64,000 nucleotides of DNA, taken from TMED109 sp002171375 (lineage in GTDB: Bacteria > Pseudomonadota > Alphaproteobacteria > TMED109). The DNA is taken from contig CBFHON010000004.1 of assembly GCA_965657505.1 (NCBI GenBank), forward strand, positions 1 through 64,000, written 5' to 3'. Under the pieces are notes generated by a model. The model was not told the origin of the DNA. It was given only the letters and a program-made list of their open reading frames with translations, and searched no databases. Both the position numbers and the translations under genes were made by a program. Positions 17,640 to 27,079 of this stretch are shown here, one piece after another. Positions within the stretch are counted from its first letter, which is position 1. The number at the start of each line of letters is the position of its first letter.

Positions 17640-18065
17640 ATGATTAAATATGATCTTAAATGTGGAATGTCTCATTCTTTTGAAGGTTGGTTTTCAAGTT
17701 CCTCAGATTATGAGGAACAAGTTCAAGAAGGCTTGCTATCATGTCCTATATGTGGAAATTTAAGTATAGAAAGAGCAATAGTTGCTCCTGCTATTAAAAA
17801 GTCTTCTTTAAAGAAAGATTTGAAAAAGACAAATATTCCGAATTTAAATGAGTTAGAATTAAAGACTAAGATTAGAACACTAACTAAAGAAATAGAAAAA
17901 AATACAATAGATGTGGGTGAGAATTTTGCTGAGGAAGCAACTATGATTTATAATGGAAAGAAGAAAAGTAAACCTATTAGAGGAACAGCTACAAAAAAAG
18001 AAGAAAAAAAATTAAAAAATGAAGGTATTCCCTATATAAAATTACCATTGATTAAAGATAATTAA
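17640..18065 (+). CDS. DUF1178 family protein
   Basis: A 141-residue protein. The N-terminus begins MIKYDLKCGMSHSFEGWF and has the second Cys pair CPICGN, which matches the DUF1178 zinc-ribbon-like fold. The middle contains IVAPAI, and the C-terminus is Lys-rich (residues 110-130). Its function is not known. The family is mainly alpha- and betaproteobacterial and usually lies near grxC and a nitrilase-family gene, as here. The gene is read in the same direction as the following mutase gene with a 25-bp gap, so they may share a transcript. Confidence 0.92.
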   Translation: MIKYDLKCGMSHSFEGWFSSSSDYEEQVQEGLLSCPICGNLSIERAIVAPAIKKSSLKKDLKKTNIPNLNELELKTKIRTLTKEIEKNTIDVGENFAEEATMIYNGKKKSKPIRGTATKKEEKKLKNEGIPYIKLPLIKDN

Positions 18066-18090
18066 TATATTGAAAGGTTAGAATAAATTT

Positions 18091-20244
18091 ATGAGTAGTA
18101 ATTCTTATAGAACTATCAAAGAATGGGTAAATTTAGCAAAAAATGAGTTAAAGGGTAAAGATATTGATACACTTGTATGGAAAACTCCAGAGGGTATAGA
18201 TATTCAACCTTTATATACTAAAAATGATTTAGAAGGTCTTTCTCACTTAGGAGGATTACCGGGATTTGAGCCTTTTTTAAGAGGACCAAAGGCTACCATG
18301 TATGCAGGAAGGCCTTGGACAATAAGGCAATATGCAGGTTTTTCTACAGCAAAAGAATCAAATGAATTTTATAAACGTAACTTAGCTGCTGGACAAATGG
18401 GTTTATCAGTAGCATTCGATCTTGCAACACATAGAGGGTACGATAGTGATCATCCTAGAGTTTCTGGAGATGTAGGCATGTCTGGAGTTGCTATAGACTC
18501 AGTAGAGGATATGAAATTATTATTTGATCAAATACCATTAAATAAAATGTCTGTCTCTATGACTATGAATGGAGCAGTATTACCTGTTTTAGCAAATTTT
18601 GTAGTAGCTGCAGAAGAACAAGGAGTTAAAGCAGAAGAGCTAAGAGGCACTATTCAAAATGATATCCTAAAAGAATTTATGGTAAGAAATACATACATAT
18701 ACCCGCCTGCCCATTCTATGAGGATAGTTTCTGATATTATTAGTTATACAGCAGAGAAAATGCCCCTATATAATTCTATATCAATAAGTGGGTATCATAT
18801 GCAAGAGGCTGGAGCTAATCAGGTACAAGAATTGGCATTTACTATAGCTGACGGCTTAGAATATGTTAGAGCAGCAATAAATAAAGGTTTAAAAGTTGAT
18901 GATTTTGCACCAAGATTATCATTCTTTTTTGCGATAGGAATGAATTTCTTTATGGAGATTGCTAAATTAAGAGCAGCCAGATGGCTCTGGGCTAATTTGA
19001 TGAAAAAATACTTTAATCCTCAAAATACAAAATCTTTAATGCTTAGAACTCATTGTCAGACATCAGGAGTATCTCTAACAGAACAAGATCCATATAATAA
19101 TATCGTGAGGACAACTGTTGAGGCAATGGCAGCAGTATTAGGAGGAACTCAATCTCTTCATACAAATGCATTTGATGAAGCAGTAGCTTTACCTACTGAT
19201 TTTTCAGCGAGAATTGCAAGAAATACTCAATTAATTCTGCAAGAAGAAACTGGTATTACTAAATCTGTTGATCCTCTTGCTGGCTCATATTATATCGAAG
19301 CTTTGACAGGAAGACTTATTGCTTCTGCTGAGAAAATTATTAATGATATTGAAAAAATAGGAGGCATGACTAAAGCGGTAGAACAAGGTCTTCCTAAACA
19401 AATGATAGAAGAATCTGCAGCAAAAAGACAAGCTGCGGTTGATTCTTCAGAGTCAATTGTAGTTGGAGTTAATAAATATCAATCAAAATCAGATTCAAAG
19501 TTTGATGTCTTAAAGGTTAATAATGAGCAAGTAAGAGAAGAACAAATTAAAAATTTAAAGGTATTAAGAAGTAAAAGAGATAATATTGCTGTAAATGAAG
19601 CTCTAGGAAAATTATCAAATGGAGCGAAAAATAATAAATATAATTTATTACAACTTTCTATAGAAGCTTCAAGAAAAAGAGCAACTGTGGGAGAAATTTC
19701 TTATGCTTTAGAAAAAGTTTTTGATCGCCATAAAGCAGAATATAAGGGTGTTGCTGGTATTTATGGAACAGAATTAAGTAGAAATGAAAATTTTATATAT
19801 GTTAAGCAAGCAATAAATGATTTTATAAGTAAAAGAAGTAGAAAGCCCAAGATATTAATAGTGAAATTAGGCCAAGATGGACATGATAGAGGAGCAAATG
19901 TAGTAGCAAGTGCTTATGAAGATCTTGGTTTTGATGTAAAAGTTGGTCCTCTATTTCAAACACCTAAAGAATCATCAGACGTAGTTGAGTCATTTCAGCC
20001 AGACGTAGTAGGAGCATCTAGTTTAGCTGGCGGACACCTTACTTTAATACCTAGTATGATTAAAGAAATTAGAAAGAATGGAAATAAAAATGTAGTAATT
20101 ATTGCTGGGGGGGTTATACCTCAAGAAGATTACTTAGAATTAGAAAAAGCTGGTGTTGATGCTATATTTGGCCCAGGTACAAATATAACTGATGCAGCAA
20201 GAAGGGTTTTAGGTTTAATAGAACAAAGACCTAATATGAAATAA
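18091..20244 (+). CDS. scpA: Methylmalonyl-CoA mutase
   Basis: A 717-residue adenosylcobalamin enzyme that interconverts methylmalonyl-CoA and succinyl-CoA. The catalytic barrel includes TMYAGRPWTIRQYAGFSTA (near 70-90), the CoA/substrate region typical of the large subunit. The C-terminal B12-binding domain (about 580-717) carries GQDGHDRGA with the lower axial ligand His598, plus the later SSLAGGH and AGGVIP segments. Both domains are in one chain, as in the homodimeric form or the large subunit; no small subunit lies beside it. It serves propionyl-CoA use, matching prpE at 34386, and needs cofactor made with CobS/CobT encoded just downstream. Confidence 0.97.
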   Translation: MSSNSYRTIKEWVNLAKNELKGKDIDTLVWKTPEGIDIQPLYTKNDLEGLSHLGGLPGFEPFLRGPKATMYAGRPWTIRQYAGFSTAKESNEFYKRNLAAGQMGLSVAFDLATHRGYDSDHPRVSGDVGMSGVAIDSVEDMKLLFDQIPLNKMSVSMTMNGAVLPVLANFVVAAEEQGVKAEELRGTIQNDILKEFMVRNTYIYPPAHSMRIVSDIISYTAEKMPLYNSISISGYHMQEAGANQVQELAFTIADGLEYVRAAINKGLKVDDFAPRLSFFFAIGMNFFMEIAKLRAARWLWANLMKKYFNPQNTKSLMLRTHCQTSGVSLTEQDPYNNIVRTTVEAMAAVLGGTQSLHTNAFDEAVALPTDFSARIARNTQLILQEETGITKSVDPLAGSYYIEALTGRLIASAEKIINDIEKIGGMTKAVEQGLPKQMIEESAAKRQAAVDSSESIVVGVNKYQSKSDSKFDVLKVNNEQVREEQIKNLKVLRSKRDNIAVNEALGKLSNGAKNNKYNLLQLSIEASRKRATVGEISYALEKVFDRHKAEYKGVAGIYGTELSRNENFIYVKQAINDFISKRSRKPKILIVKLGQDGHDRGANVVASAYEDLGFDVKVGPLFQTPKESSDVVESFQPDVVGASSLAGGHLTLIPSMIKEIRKNGNKNVVIIAGGVIPQEDYLELEKAGVDAIFGPGTNITDAARRVLGLIEQRPNMK

Positions 20245-20263
20245 ACATATTTAAAAAGATTTC

Positions 20264-20292
20264 TTGACTGATACCTGTTTCAGTTTTATTAA
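20264..20292 (+). promoter_or_regulatory. Predicted sigma-70 promoter of rpmB
   Basis: TTGACT at 20264-20269 and TATTAA at 20287-20292 are separated by 17 bp and stand 30 bp before the rpmB ATG. AAAGGA (about 20309-20314) is the likely ribosome site. The spacer contains a short dyad, ACTGA...TCAGT (20267-20285), that could be a weak operator or chance. This is the best consensus promoter seen in the window; prediction only. Confidence 0.55.
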
Positions 20293-20321
20293 ATCATTAA
20301 TATTATTTAAAGGATCGAGTT

Positions 20322-20612
20322 ATGTCTAGAGTTTGCGAATTAACAGGAAAAAGAGTTATGTCTGGCAATAATGTTAGTCATGCTAAAAACAGAACAAGAA
20401 GAAGGTTTCTTCCTAATCTGCAAAATATTTCTCTTTTTAGTGAAGTGCTAAAAAAACCTGTAAAATTTAAAGTATGTTCAGGTGCAATTAGAACAGTTGA
20501 AAAAAAAGGTGGAATTGATAAATTTCTATCGTCCGCATTTGAGAAAGACTTATCTGACAACGCAATTTATTATAAAAAGCTTATAAAAAGTAAAGAGACT
20601 GTTAAAAATTAA
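20322..20612 (+). CDS. rpmB: 50S ribosomal protein L28
   Basis: A 96-residue ribosomal protein of the large subunit. The N-terminus reads MSRVCELTGKRVMSGNNVSH and continues with the KNRTRRRFLPNLQ signature. It lacks the paired CxxC zinc motif, so it is the zinc-free type. The C-terminus is extended and Lys-rich as in alphaproteobacteria. It is transcribed from its own predicted promoter and its last 11 bp overlap the end of cobT on the other strand. rpmB next to cobaltochelatase genes is common in this class. Confidence 0.97.
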   Translation: MSRVCELTGKRVMSGNNVSHAKNRTRRRFLPNLQNISLFSEVLKKPVKFKVCSGAIRTVEKKGGIDKFLSSAFEKDLSDNAIYYKKLIKSKETVKN

Positions 20613-22431
20613 TTTTTTTTTTATTAGGTTTTTTATTTTTATCAAATAAAATAGCAAGTTGATTAGTAATAGCACTTCCTAGTTGGTCTACTTCAATGAT
20701 TGTTAATGCTTGTTTGTAATATCTGGTAACATCGTGACCAATTCCTATAGCTAGTAGCTCTATATTTGAATTAGCTTCTGTTTTTTTTATAACTTGTCTT
20801 AGGTGTTTATCTAAGTAACTTCCTGAATTTGTACTTAATGTTGAATCATCAACTGGTGCTCCATCTGATATAACCATTAATATTTTTCTTTTTTCTATTC
20901 TTTTATTTAATCTCTCTGTAGCCCATGCAATAGCTTCTCCATCAATATTTTCTTTTAGTATTCCTTCTCTTAACATCAGACCTAAATTGGTTTTAGATCT
21001 TCTCCATGGAATAGAAGCACTCTTATATATTATATGCCTTATTTCATTCAATCTTCCAGGATTAGAAGGTCTACCATTTTTAATCCACTCATCTCTAGCT
21101 TTTCCTCCTTTCCAAGAACGTGTAGTAAAACCCAATATTTCTACTTTGACTCCACATCTTTCTAGAGTTCTTGTCAAGATATCTGCACTTAAGGCTGCAA
21201 CTGTTATAGGTCTTCCTCTCATTGATCCCGAGTTATCTATTAGTAATGTTACAATTGTGTCTTTAAATTCTGATTCAATTTCCTCTTTATATGATAGAGA
21301 TTGAAGAGGATTTATAATTATTCTAGTTAGTCTTGACGCATCTAATACACCTTCTTCTAAATTAAATTCCCACCATCTATTTTGCTGTGCCATTAGTTTT
21401 CTTTGAAGTCTATTAGCTAACTGAGAAATTATATTATCCATATTATCAATTTGCTTTTCTAGGTTGCTCCTCAATCTCATTAATTCATCTTGATCACATA
21501 AATCCTGTGCATAAATAGTTTCATCAAATTTTTTAGTATATGCATTATAATTGAAGTTGTCTTTATCCACTTCTGGAGGAACATAAAAAGGATTAGCATC
21601 TTTACTATTATCTGAATCTGAATTTTCATCTTCAATAATATCTGTATCTGTGTCTTCCTGTTCTGATGACAAGTTTTCTTCTGATTCTGTATCTTCTTTA
21701 TTTAAATTTTGATTTTCTTCTTCTTGGTTCTGATTTTCATCTTCATCTTGGTTATTAGTATCATCTTGATTATCATCTTGATTATCATCTTCAAGGTCAG
21801 CTTCGGCTTGAATAGATTGAAGTTGTTCTGCTAATTTAATAGAAATATTTGAAAAATCTTTTTGCTTTAGAATATTTAATCTTAGTTCTTCTATATTTTG
21901 GTCAATAGTTGTTTCTAAATCTTTTCTCCATATATCAGTTAATTTTGATAAGTTTTTTGATAAATTTTTATTAGTCAATTTTTCTTGTATTATTAATTTT
22001 GCAGCATCTTCAATAGCTACTTCATTTTTGTTCATTAATTTACTTATTTGATTGTTTTTATATTTACTTTCCATATTTTTTTCTAAATTAGTCTTTATTC
22101 CAGTGTATTGTTTTATTCCTATCGCCTCATAGCGAGCATCTTCTATAGAGTCAAAAATATTTTTTGCTATTTTAGATTTTGGTTTTAAAGACTTGTGAAT
22201 ATTTTTATTATGATACTTAAATTTTAGAGCTATACTGTCGGCTATACCCCTAATTTCTTTTTTTTCTATATCTTCTAATTTAATACTAGGTAATGGAAGA
22301 GTAACAGATTCGTCTTCTACTTCCTTTTCTGGACCAAAATTTACATTAATATTTTTTTTTTCAGAAATTGCTCTTAAAGTTGAAGAAATTGATTTCTTAA
22401 AACTATCAATTTTATCCTTCTTATCAGACAT
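20602..22431 (-). CDS. cobT: Aerobic cobaltochelatase subunit CobT
   Basis: A 609-residue subunit of the ATP-driven complex CobN-CobS-CobT that inserts cobalt into hydrogenobyrinate diamide in aerobic cobalamin synthesis. The N-terminal helical region (1-205) is followed by a very acidic, Asn/Gln-rich linker (about 210-280) and a C-terminal von Willebrand A domain. The VWA domain has a perfect MIDAS DNSGSMRG (Asp399, Ser401, Ser403). The linker contains short tandem peptide repeats (DDNQ). Its start overlaps the cobS stop by 8 nt (ATGTCTGA), so the order is cobS-cobT. The CobN subunit is not in this window. Confidence 0.96.
   Translation of the reverse strand: MSDKKDKIDSFKKSISSTLRAISEKKNINVNFGPEKEVEDESVTLPLPSIKLEDIEKKEIRGIADSIALKFKYHNKNIHKSLKPKSKIAKNIFDSIEDARYEAIGIKQYTGIKTNLEKNMESKYKNNQISKLMNKNEVAIEDAAKLIIQEKLTNKNLSKNLSKLTDIWRKDLETTIDQNIEELRLNILKQKDFSNISIKLAEQLQSIQAEADLEDDNQDDNQDDTNNQDEDENQNQEEENQNLNKEDTESEENLSSEQEDTDTDIIEDENSDSDNSKDANPFYVPPEVDKDNFNYNAYTKKFDETIYAQDLCDQDELMRLRSNLEKQIDNMDNIISQLANRLQRKLMAQQNRWWEFNLEEGVLDASRLTRIIINPLQSLSYKEEIESEFKDTIVTLLIDNSGSMRGRPITVAALSADILTRTLERCGVKVEILGFTTRSWKGGKARDEWIKNGRPSNPGRLNEIRHIIYKSASIPWRRSKTNLGLMLREGILKENIDGEAIAWATERLNKRIEKRKILMVISDGAPVDDSTLSTNSGSYLDKHLRQVIKKTEANSNIELLAIGIGHDVTRYYKQALTIIEVDQLGSAITNQLAILFDKNKKPNKKKINF
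21760..21791. repeat. 12-bp tandem repeat inside the cobT linker
   Basis: The unit ATCATCTTGATT occurs twice in tandem (21760-21771 and 21772-21783), followed by 8 bp of a third copy. In the minus-strand reading frame it encodes DDNQ repeats of the acidic linker. Being a multiple of three, gain or loss of units would keep the frame. Confidence 0.85.
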
Positions 22432-23434
22432 TATTAGATTCTATTATTTGTTTCTCTATAATTGCTGATAACCATTCTTCTGGCAGTAGCTCACCAAAAC
22501 ATCTCTGATAATATTCGCTCAAAGTTCCTCTTTCAGTTTCATCACATTTATTTAAAAATGATACTTTAAATGCATATGAAATATCATTAAAAATGATACT
22601 ATTTTCAGCCCAAGATATAACTGTTCTTGGAGACATAACTGTTGATAAATCACCATTTTTAAAACCATTTCTAGTTAAATTTGCTAATTTAACCATATTT
22701 AATATATCTTCCTTTTTAAGAAAATTTTCTTTTAAATTTGAAATTTTGGAATTTATTATTTTTGATTCTATTTCTTCTGATAAATAATTAAGAGAACTAA
22801 CAACATTCCAACGATCCATTTGTCCCTGATTAATTTGCTGGGTTCCATGATATAAACCTGTTGTATCTCCTAAACCGACAGTATTAGATGTTCCAAATAA
22901 TCTAAAATATTTATGAGGACTAATAACTTTGCTTTGATCTAAAAGTGTAAGCTTACCATCAGCCTCTAATATTCTTTGAATAACAAACATTACGTCAGGT
23001 CTTCCAGCATCATACTCATCAAATACCAAAGCTGTAGAAGATTGAATAGCCCAAGGTAAAATTCCTTCATTGAAAGTTGTAATTTGTTTTCCATCTTTTA
23101 ATACAATAGCATCTTTGCCAATTAAATCTATTCTGCTTATATGGCTGTCTAAATTTATTCTTATACATCTCCAGTTTAATCTTGCGGCTATTTGTTCTAT
23201 ATGTGTAGACTTACCGGTACCATGTAATCCTTGGATTAGAACTCTTCTGTTATATTTAAATCCTGCTAATATTGCTAAAGTAGTTTCTTCATCAAAATGA
23301 TAATTTTTATCTATTTCAGGAACATATTGATCTGGCTCTGAATAGCCTGGTATTTCCATATCAATACTAATATCAAAGGTTTTTTTTGAATTTATTATGG
23401 TGTTAGGCTCGTCGCGTTCAATATTTTTATTCAT
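22424..23434 (-). CDS. cobS: Aerobic cobaltochelatase subunit CobS
   Basis: A 336-residue AAA+ ATPase of the MoxR-like group that forms a ring with CobT and powers cobalt chelation. Walker A is GLHGTGKST (69-77), Walker B is ALVFDEYDAGRP (near 135), and sensor-1 lies in RLFGTSNTVGLGD. The C-terminus EEWLSAI matches the family. Length is normal. It lies 22 bp after the DnaJ-domain gene, continuing the bolA/DnaJ-cobS-cobT neighbourhood typical of alphaproteobacteria. Confidence 0.97.
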   Translation of the reverse strand: MNKNIERDEPNTIINSKKTFDISIDMEIPGYSEPDQYVPEIDKNYHFDEETTLAILAGFKYNRRVLIQGLHGTGKSTHIEQIAARLNWRCIRINLDSHISRIDLIGKDAIVLKDGKQITTFNEGILPWAIQSSTALVFDEYDAGRPDVMFVIQRILEADGKLTLLDQSKVISPHKYFRLFGTSNTVGLGDTTGLYHGTQQINQGQMDRWNVVSSLNYLSEEIESKIINSKISNLKENFLKKEDILNMVKLANLTRNGFKNGDLSTVMSPRTVISWAENSIIFNDISYAFKVSFLNKCDETERGTLSEYYQRCFGELLPEEWLSAIIEKQIIESNNV

Positions 23435-23456
23435 GTGTTCTATTCCTGATTTAAAT

Positions 23457-24020
23457 TTAATAGTTATCTATGATAATTTTATATGCTTCATTAATTTCAA
23501 TTAATTTATTATTAGATTTAATATTATTTCTATTAGCATCTGGGTGGTATTTCTTGACCAAAACCTTATATTGTCTTTTTATATCTTGCAAGGAAGAATC
23601 TAAAGTCAAATTCAATTTTTCAAATGCTGCATTTATATTACTATTTTTAATATCCTTATTTTTATTATCTTTATTGTTTTTTTTATATATTTTATCATTT
23701 TTTAGTATTTCTAATTCATCGTTTAAATCATATGTGTGTTTTCCATTCATGGGCCAAGTTGGAAGGTGCCATGTAAAATCTGCTTTAAGCTCTTTTTCTA
23801 TTTCTTCTTGAGAGAGACCTGAAAAATAATTCCATTTTTTATTATATTCTCTTATATGTTCTAGACAGAACCATCTAAATTCTCTTAAATTTTCTCTATT
23901 TTTAGGAGCTCTATATATACCTTTGTTATTGCAATTCTTCCATTCACAGTACTTAATTAACTGAAGCTTTTCTAATTTATTATTCATATAATTTTTATTT
24001 TTATTTACCGTATGTTTCAT
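23457..24020 (-). CDS. J-domain (DnaJ-like) protein
   Basis: A 187-residue protein with its J domain at the C-terminus (about 130-187; HPD at 159-161) instead of the N-terminus. The N-terminal half has a conserved alphaproteobacterial block: CEWKNC, YRAPKNRENLREFRWFCLEH, WNYFSGLSQEEIE and WHLPTWPM, with three Cys that might bind metal. The J domain should stimulate an Hsp70; the client is unknown. The start is uncertain: Met1 and Met12 (ATG at 23985-23987) both lack a clear ribosome site. It is divergent from bolA and directly upstream of cobS. Confidence 0.9.
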   Translation of the reverse strand: MKHTVNKNKNYMNNKLEKLQLIKYCEWKNCNNKGIYRAPKNRENLREFRWFCLEHIREYNKKWNYFSGLSQEEIEKELKADFTWHLPTWPMNGKHTYDLNDELEILKNDKIYKKNNKDNKNKDIKNSNINAAFEKLNLTLDSSLQDIKRQYKVLVKKYHPDANRNNIKSNNKLIEINEAYKIIIDNY

Positions 24021-24068
24021 TTCGTAGTATTTATATTATAATTATTACTTTCTTGAAAGGTATTATTT

Positions 24069-24338
24069 ATGATAGCTGGTCAGCGAAAAAATAGAATTGA
24101 AAAGATAATTAATGATAATTTAGCCCCTACATTTTTAAATGTTGTAGATGATAGTGAGAGTCATCAAGGACATCATCAGGCACCAGAATCAGGAGAGAGC
24201 CACTATAATATAAATATTGTCAGCGGATCTTTTTCAGGCCTAAACAGAATAGAGAAAGAAAGAATGGTTTATAAATTACTTAGTGAAGAATTTAATAGTG
24301 GTCTTCACGCATTATCCTTAAAATTAAGCGACAAATAA
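24069..24338 (+). CDS. bolA: BolA family protein
   Basis: An 89-residue BolA-fold protein. The N-terminus NRIEKIINDNLAP, the central GESHYNINIVSGSF and the C-terminal GLHALSLKL with the conserved His identify it. BolA proteins bind monothiol glutaredoxins and [2Fe-2S] clusters and act in iron handling and morphology stress responses. No monothiol glutaredoxin gene lies beside it. It diverges from the DnaJ-domain gene with 48 bp between the starts, and its stop touches the stop of the DUF2889 gene. Confidence 0.93.
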   Translation: MIAGQRKNRIEKIINDNLAPTFLNVVDDSESHQGHHQAPESGESHYNINIVSGSFSGLNRIEKERMVYKLLSEEFNSGLHALSLKLSDK

Positions 24339-24899
24339 TTATTTAATTTTTTCTATATAAAAATTAGGAAAATATTTTTTTATTACTTCGTTATGTTCAC
24401 TCCAACTATAACAAGAGTTTATTAAACTAGGAGATTCATAAGTTTTTTGTTTTTTATTTTTTTTTGTATTCATTTTATATGAATATATTGTTTGAAATGC
24501 CGTTGTAGCTATAGGAAATAGAAGCTCAACTAAATGTGTACATCCTTTTACGCCGCCTACCTTTGCATAAACACTCTTTCTAAAGCCTCTTCCTATAGTC
24601 AAGCCTATCAAGTTTTTAAAGTTTGGAATAATCTTCGGGCATATATTATAAGGATGGCTATCCATTATAGTAATTACATCTATAATTTTTAAATTATCAT
24701 CTAAAGTAAGCCTTATTGTCATATCATGGATTGCTGTGCCCGCTTTAACTTCACCTCTATGATCGCTTTTAAAGCTATAGGTCTTTGTATCTTTAAGGTG
24801 TCCTTCTATATCCCACAATCCATCTTCTCTTAAGAAACCTTCACAGTGTACATTTCTATTATGAATTTTTTTTCTTTTATTTGTTATCTGTATAGTCAT
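24339..24899 (-). CDS. DUF2889 domain-containing protein
   Basis: A 186-residue protein covered almost entirely by DUF2889. Recognisable parts are RNVHCEGFLREDGLWDIEGH, HDMTIRLTLDDNLKIIDV, HPYNICPKI and the GCTHLVELLFPIATTA block near 135-150. There is no signal peptide or membrane helix, so it is cytoplasmic. The family has no established function. It is 16 bp downstream of the AEC transporter gene on the same strand and could be co-transcribed with it. Ordinary length and no damage. Confidence 0.9.
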   Translation of the reverse strand: MTIQITNKRKKIHNRNVHCEGFLREDGLWDIEGHLKDTKTYSFKSDHRGEVKAGTAIHDMTIRLTLDDNLKIIDVITIMDSHPYNICPKIIPNFKNLIGLTIGRGFRKSVYAKVGGVKGCTHLVELLFPIATTAFQTIYSYKMNTKKNKKQKTYESPSLINSCYSWSEHNEVIKKYFPNFYIEKIK

Positions 24900-24915
24900 T
24901 AATATTCTCTTTTTG

Positions 24916-25800
24916 TTATAATGTTAATGTTAAAAATATAGTTATTGTAAATAATGAAATTATAGTAGATGTCATTAAATAATTTGCTACTTTATCAGGC
25001 TGCACATTATATTGTGATGCAAACAAGTAAGTAAATATAGGTGCAGGTAAAAATGCTTGAAGTAAAATTATGTTTTTAGCAATTCCATTAATATTTAATA
25101 GGTAGATAATTAAATAAGCCATAGTAAAGGCCATAAATATTCTTAAAATAATTAATATGATAATTTTATAATCTAATTTATAAGATATTTTATTAAGAGA
25201 AATTCCCATAGTAAAAAGAAGTAAAGGAATAGTTATTCCTGCTAAAACAGATGTAGTATTAGTCAAAGTTTTAGGAAGTTCTATACTAAAAAAATTAATA
25301 CTAAGAGCCAAAAATACGGCATAAATTACCGGAGTTTTGATTAAAAATCTTGGAGACCAATTTCCTGACCAAATAGAAACTCCAAGAGTAAAGTGAAGAA
25401 TTGAAGTAATCATGAAAACGATAACTGCTAATTCTAATCCTAAAGAACCATATGCAAATAATGATATAGTCATTCCTAAATTACCACTATTAGAAAAACT
25501 CATTGGATTAATAAAGGTCCTAATAGGAAAATTAATTAATTTAAGCAAAATATATGAAAATAAAAACATTGATAGGACCATAAAAATAGCAGATAGAATC
25601 ATATCTTTTAGTAAAAAAACAGAAGATTCTAATTTAATAAGAGTATTGAAAATTAAACAAGGTGCTCCAATCCAAGTAATAATATTTGTTATCTCTGTTT
25701 GGTTTAGGTTATTACCTATTTTATTCCATATATATCCAACAAAAATAATTATAATAATAGGAATTATAATAGGAAATAATTGAGCAAAATTACCAATCAT
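24916..25800 (-). CDS. AEC family transporter
   Basis: A 294-residue inner-membrane protein with about ten hydrophobic helices and the two-fold arrangement of the auxin efflux carrier (AEC) family. Features include FSNSGNLGMTISLF in the first half and a GITIPLLLFTMGISL segment in the second. Bacterial members export or take up dicarboxylates such as malonate or malate; substrate here is unknown. It lies 9 bp after the CNNM/CorC gene, in the aroK-aroB-corC minus-strand run, though it need not be functionally linked. Confidence 0.87.
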   Translation of the reverse strand: MIGNFAQLFPIIIPIIIIIFVGYIWNKIGNNLNQTEITNIITWIGAPCLIFNTLIKLESSVFLLKDMILSAIFMVLSMFLFSYILLKLINFPIRTFINPMSFSNSGNLGMTISLFAYGSLGLELAVIVFMITSILHFTLGVSIWSGNWSPRFLIKTPVIYAVFLALSINFFSIELPKTLTNTTSVLAGITIPLLLFTMGISLNKISYKLDYKIIILIILRIFMAFTMAYLIIYLLNINGIAKNIILLQAFLPAPIFTYLFASQYNVQPDKVANYLMTSTIISLFTITIFLTLTL

Positions 25801-25809
25801 TTTAATTAA

Positions 25810-27045
25810 TCAATCTATAACAATTAGTTTTATGTTTATTTTAGTTATTCTTGTTCTTTGCCTTTCAAGAACTGTAAAATGGAATTTATCTATTTTAATT
25901 GTTTCATTTATAGAGGGTAATTTTTGAGCTATATCTATAACTAGTCCTGCTATAGTTGAAGCTTCTTCATCAGGAAGCTTCCAATCCATTGATCTATTTA
26001 AGTCTCTTATAGTCATCGCTCCATCTACTACTACACTTTTATCACTTAAAATTTCAGGACCAGCAATCTGTTTATCAAATTCATCAAATATTTCACCAAC
26101 TATTTCTTCAAGAATATCTTCTAGTGAAATTAATCCTTGTAAATCTCCATATTCATCTATTACAAAGGCCATTTGTACTGTGTCTTTTTTAAAATTATTT
26201 AATTGTTCTGATAACGATGTATTTTCAGAAATAAATTGTGGTTTCTGCATAATATCATTTATTAGTAAATTAGTATTTGTATTTCTAGCTCTAAGCAAAT
26301 CTTTAACGTGAAGAGTTCCAATAATATTATCTGCATTATCTTTCCATAATGGCAGTCTTGTAAATCTACTTTTTAAAGCTAAATCTATAATTAAGTCTAT
26401 ATTTTCTGATATATTTATACCTTCAATATTTTTTCTATGAGTCATAATCTCACTTACTTTTACTTCATGTAAGTCTAAAATACTCTCTAACATAATTCTA
26501 TCAGGTTTCCTTACATCTCCTTTATTGTTAGCAAGTAAAATAGCTCCTCTTAAATTCTGTTTCCAGTCATTATTTTTAGTTTCTTTATTAGTTATATTTA
26601 GAATTGAACTTACTAAATTTTGTACCAGAAAATTTATAGGAGACAATATGAATATAAAAATTTTTATAAATGGAGAAGCATATAATATTAATTTTTCTGA
26701 CTCTCTAATAGCATAGGTTTTAGGAAGAACCTCAGAAAATATGAATATTAATGTAGTCATAATTAAAGTGGCATATATTATACCTTTATCCCCAAATAAG
26801 CCTATGAGAATACTAGTAGCCAGTGCTGAGGCTAGAATATTAACTATATTATTTCCTAATAATAATATTCCTATTACTCTTTCTCTAGAGTTCATTAACT
26901 CTTTAGCTTTAATATATTTTCTATTTTTACTTTCTCCCCATTGATAGATTTTAACATCGGATATTCTTGTTATAGCTGTTTCTGAAGATGAAAAAAAAGC
27001 TGATAGTAAAAGAAGAAAAAATATTCCTATAATTTCTATTATCAT
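25810..27045 (-). CDS. HlyC/CorC (CNNM) family transporter
   Basis: A 411-residue membrane protein. The N-terminal CNNM/DUF21 domain (about 1-180) has four hydrophobic segments and the FFSSSETAITRI motif. Two CBS domains follow (about 195-325), then the CorC/HlyC C-terminal domain (about 330-405) with DGAMTIRDLN. Members handle magnesium or cobalt efflux or are called hemolysin-like; the former is more likely. It is encoded 34 bp downstream of aroB, an arrangement (aroK-aroB-corC) widespread in alphaproteobacteria. Confidence 0.92.
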   Translation of the reverse strand: MIIEIIGIFFLLLLSAFFSSSETAITRISDVKIYQWGESKNRKYIKAKELMNSRERVIGILLLGNNIVNILASALATSILIGLFGDKGIIYATLIMTTLIFIFSEVLPKTYAIRESEKLILYASPFIKIFIFILSPINFLVQNLVSSILNITNKETKNNDWKQNLRGAILLANNKGDVRKPDRIMLESILDLHEVKVSEIMTHRKNIEGINISENIDLIIDLALKSRFTRLPLWKDNADNIIGTLHVKDLLRARNTNTNLLINDIMQKPQFISENTSLSEQLNNFKKDTVQMAFVIDEYGDLQGLISLEDILEEIVGEIFDEFDKQIAGPEILSDKSVVVDGAMTIRDLNRSMDWKLPDEEASTIAGLVIDIAQKLPSINETIKIDKFHFTVLERQRTRITKINIKLIVID

Positions 27046-27079
27046 TTATTTTTAACCATTCCTTCTAAAAAATATAAAT

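Noticed and set aside
21760..21791. Short tandem repeats as a CRISPR remnant
   Set aside because: The units are 12 bp without spacers and lie in frame inside cobT.
25412..25783. 123-codon plus-strand ORF
   Set aside because: Antisense shadow of the AEC transporter gene; the hydrophobic reverse strand gives Lys/Ile-rich nonsense.
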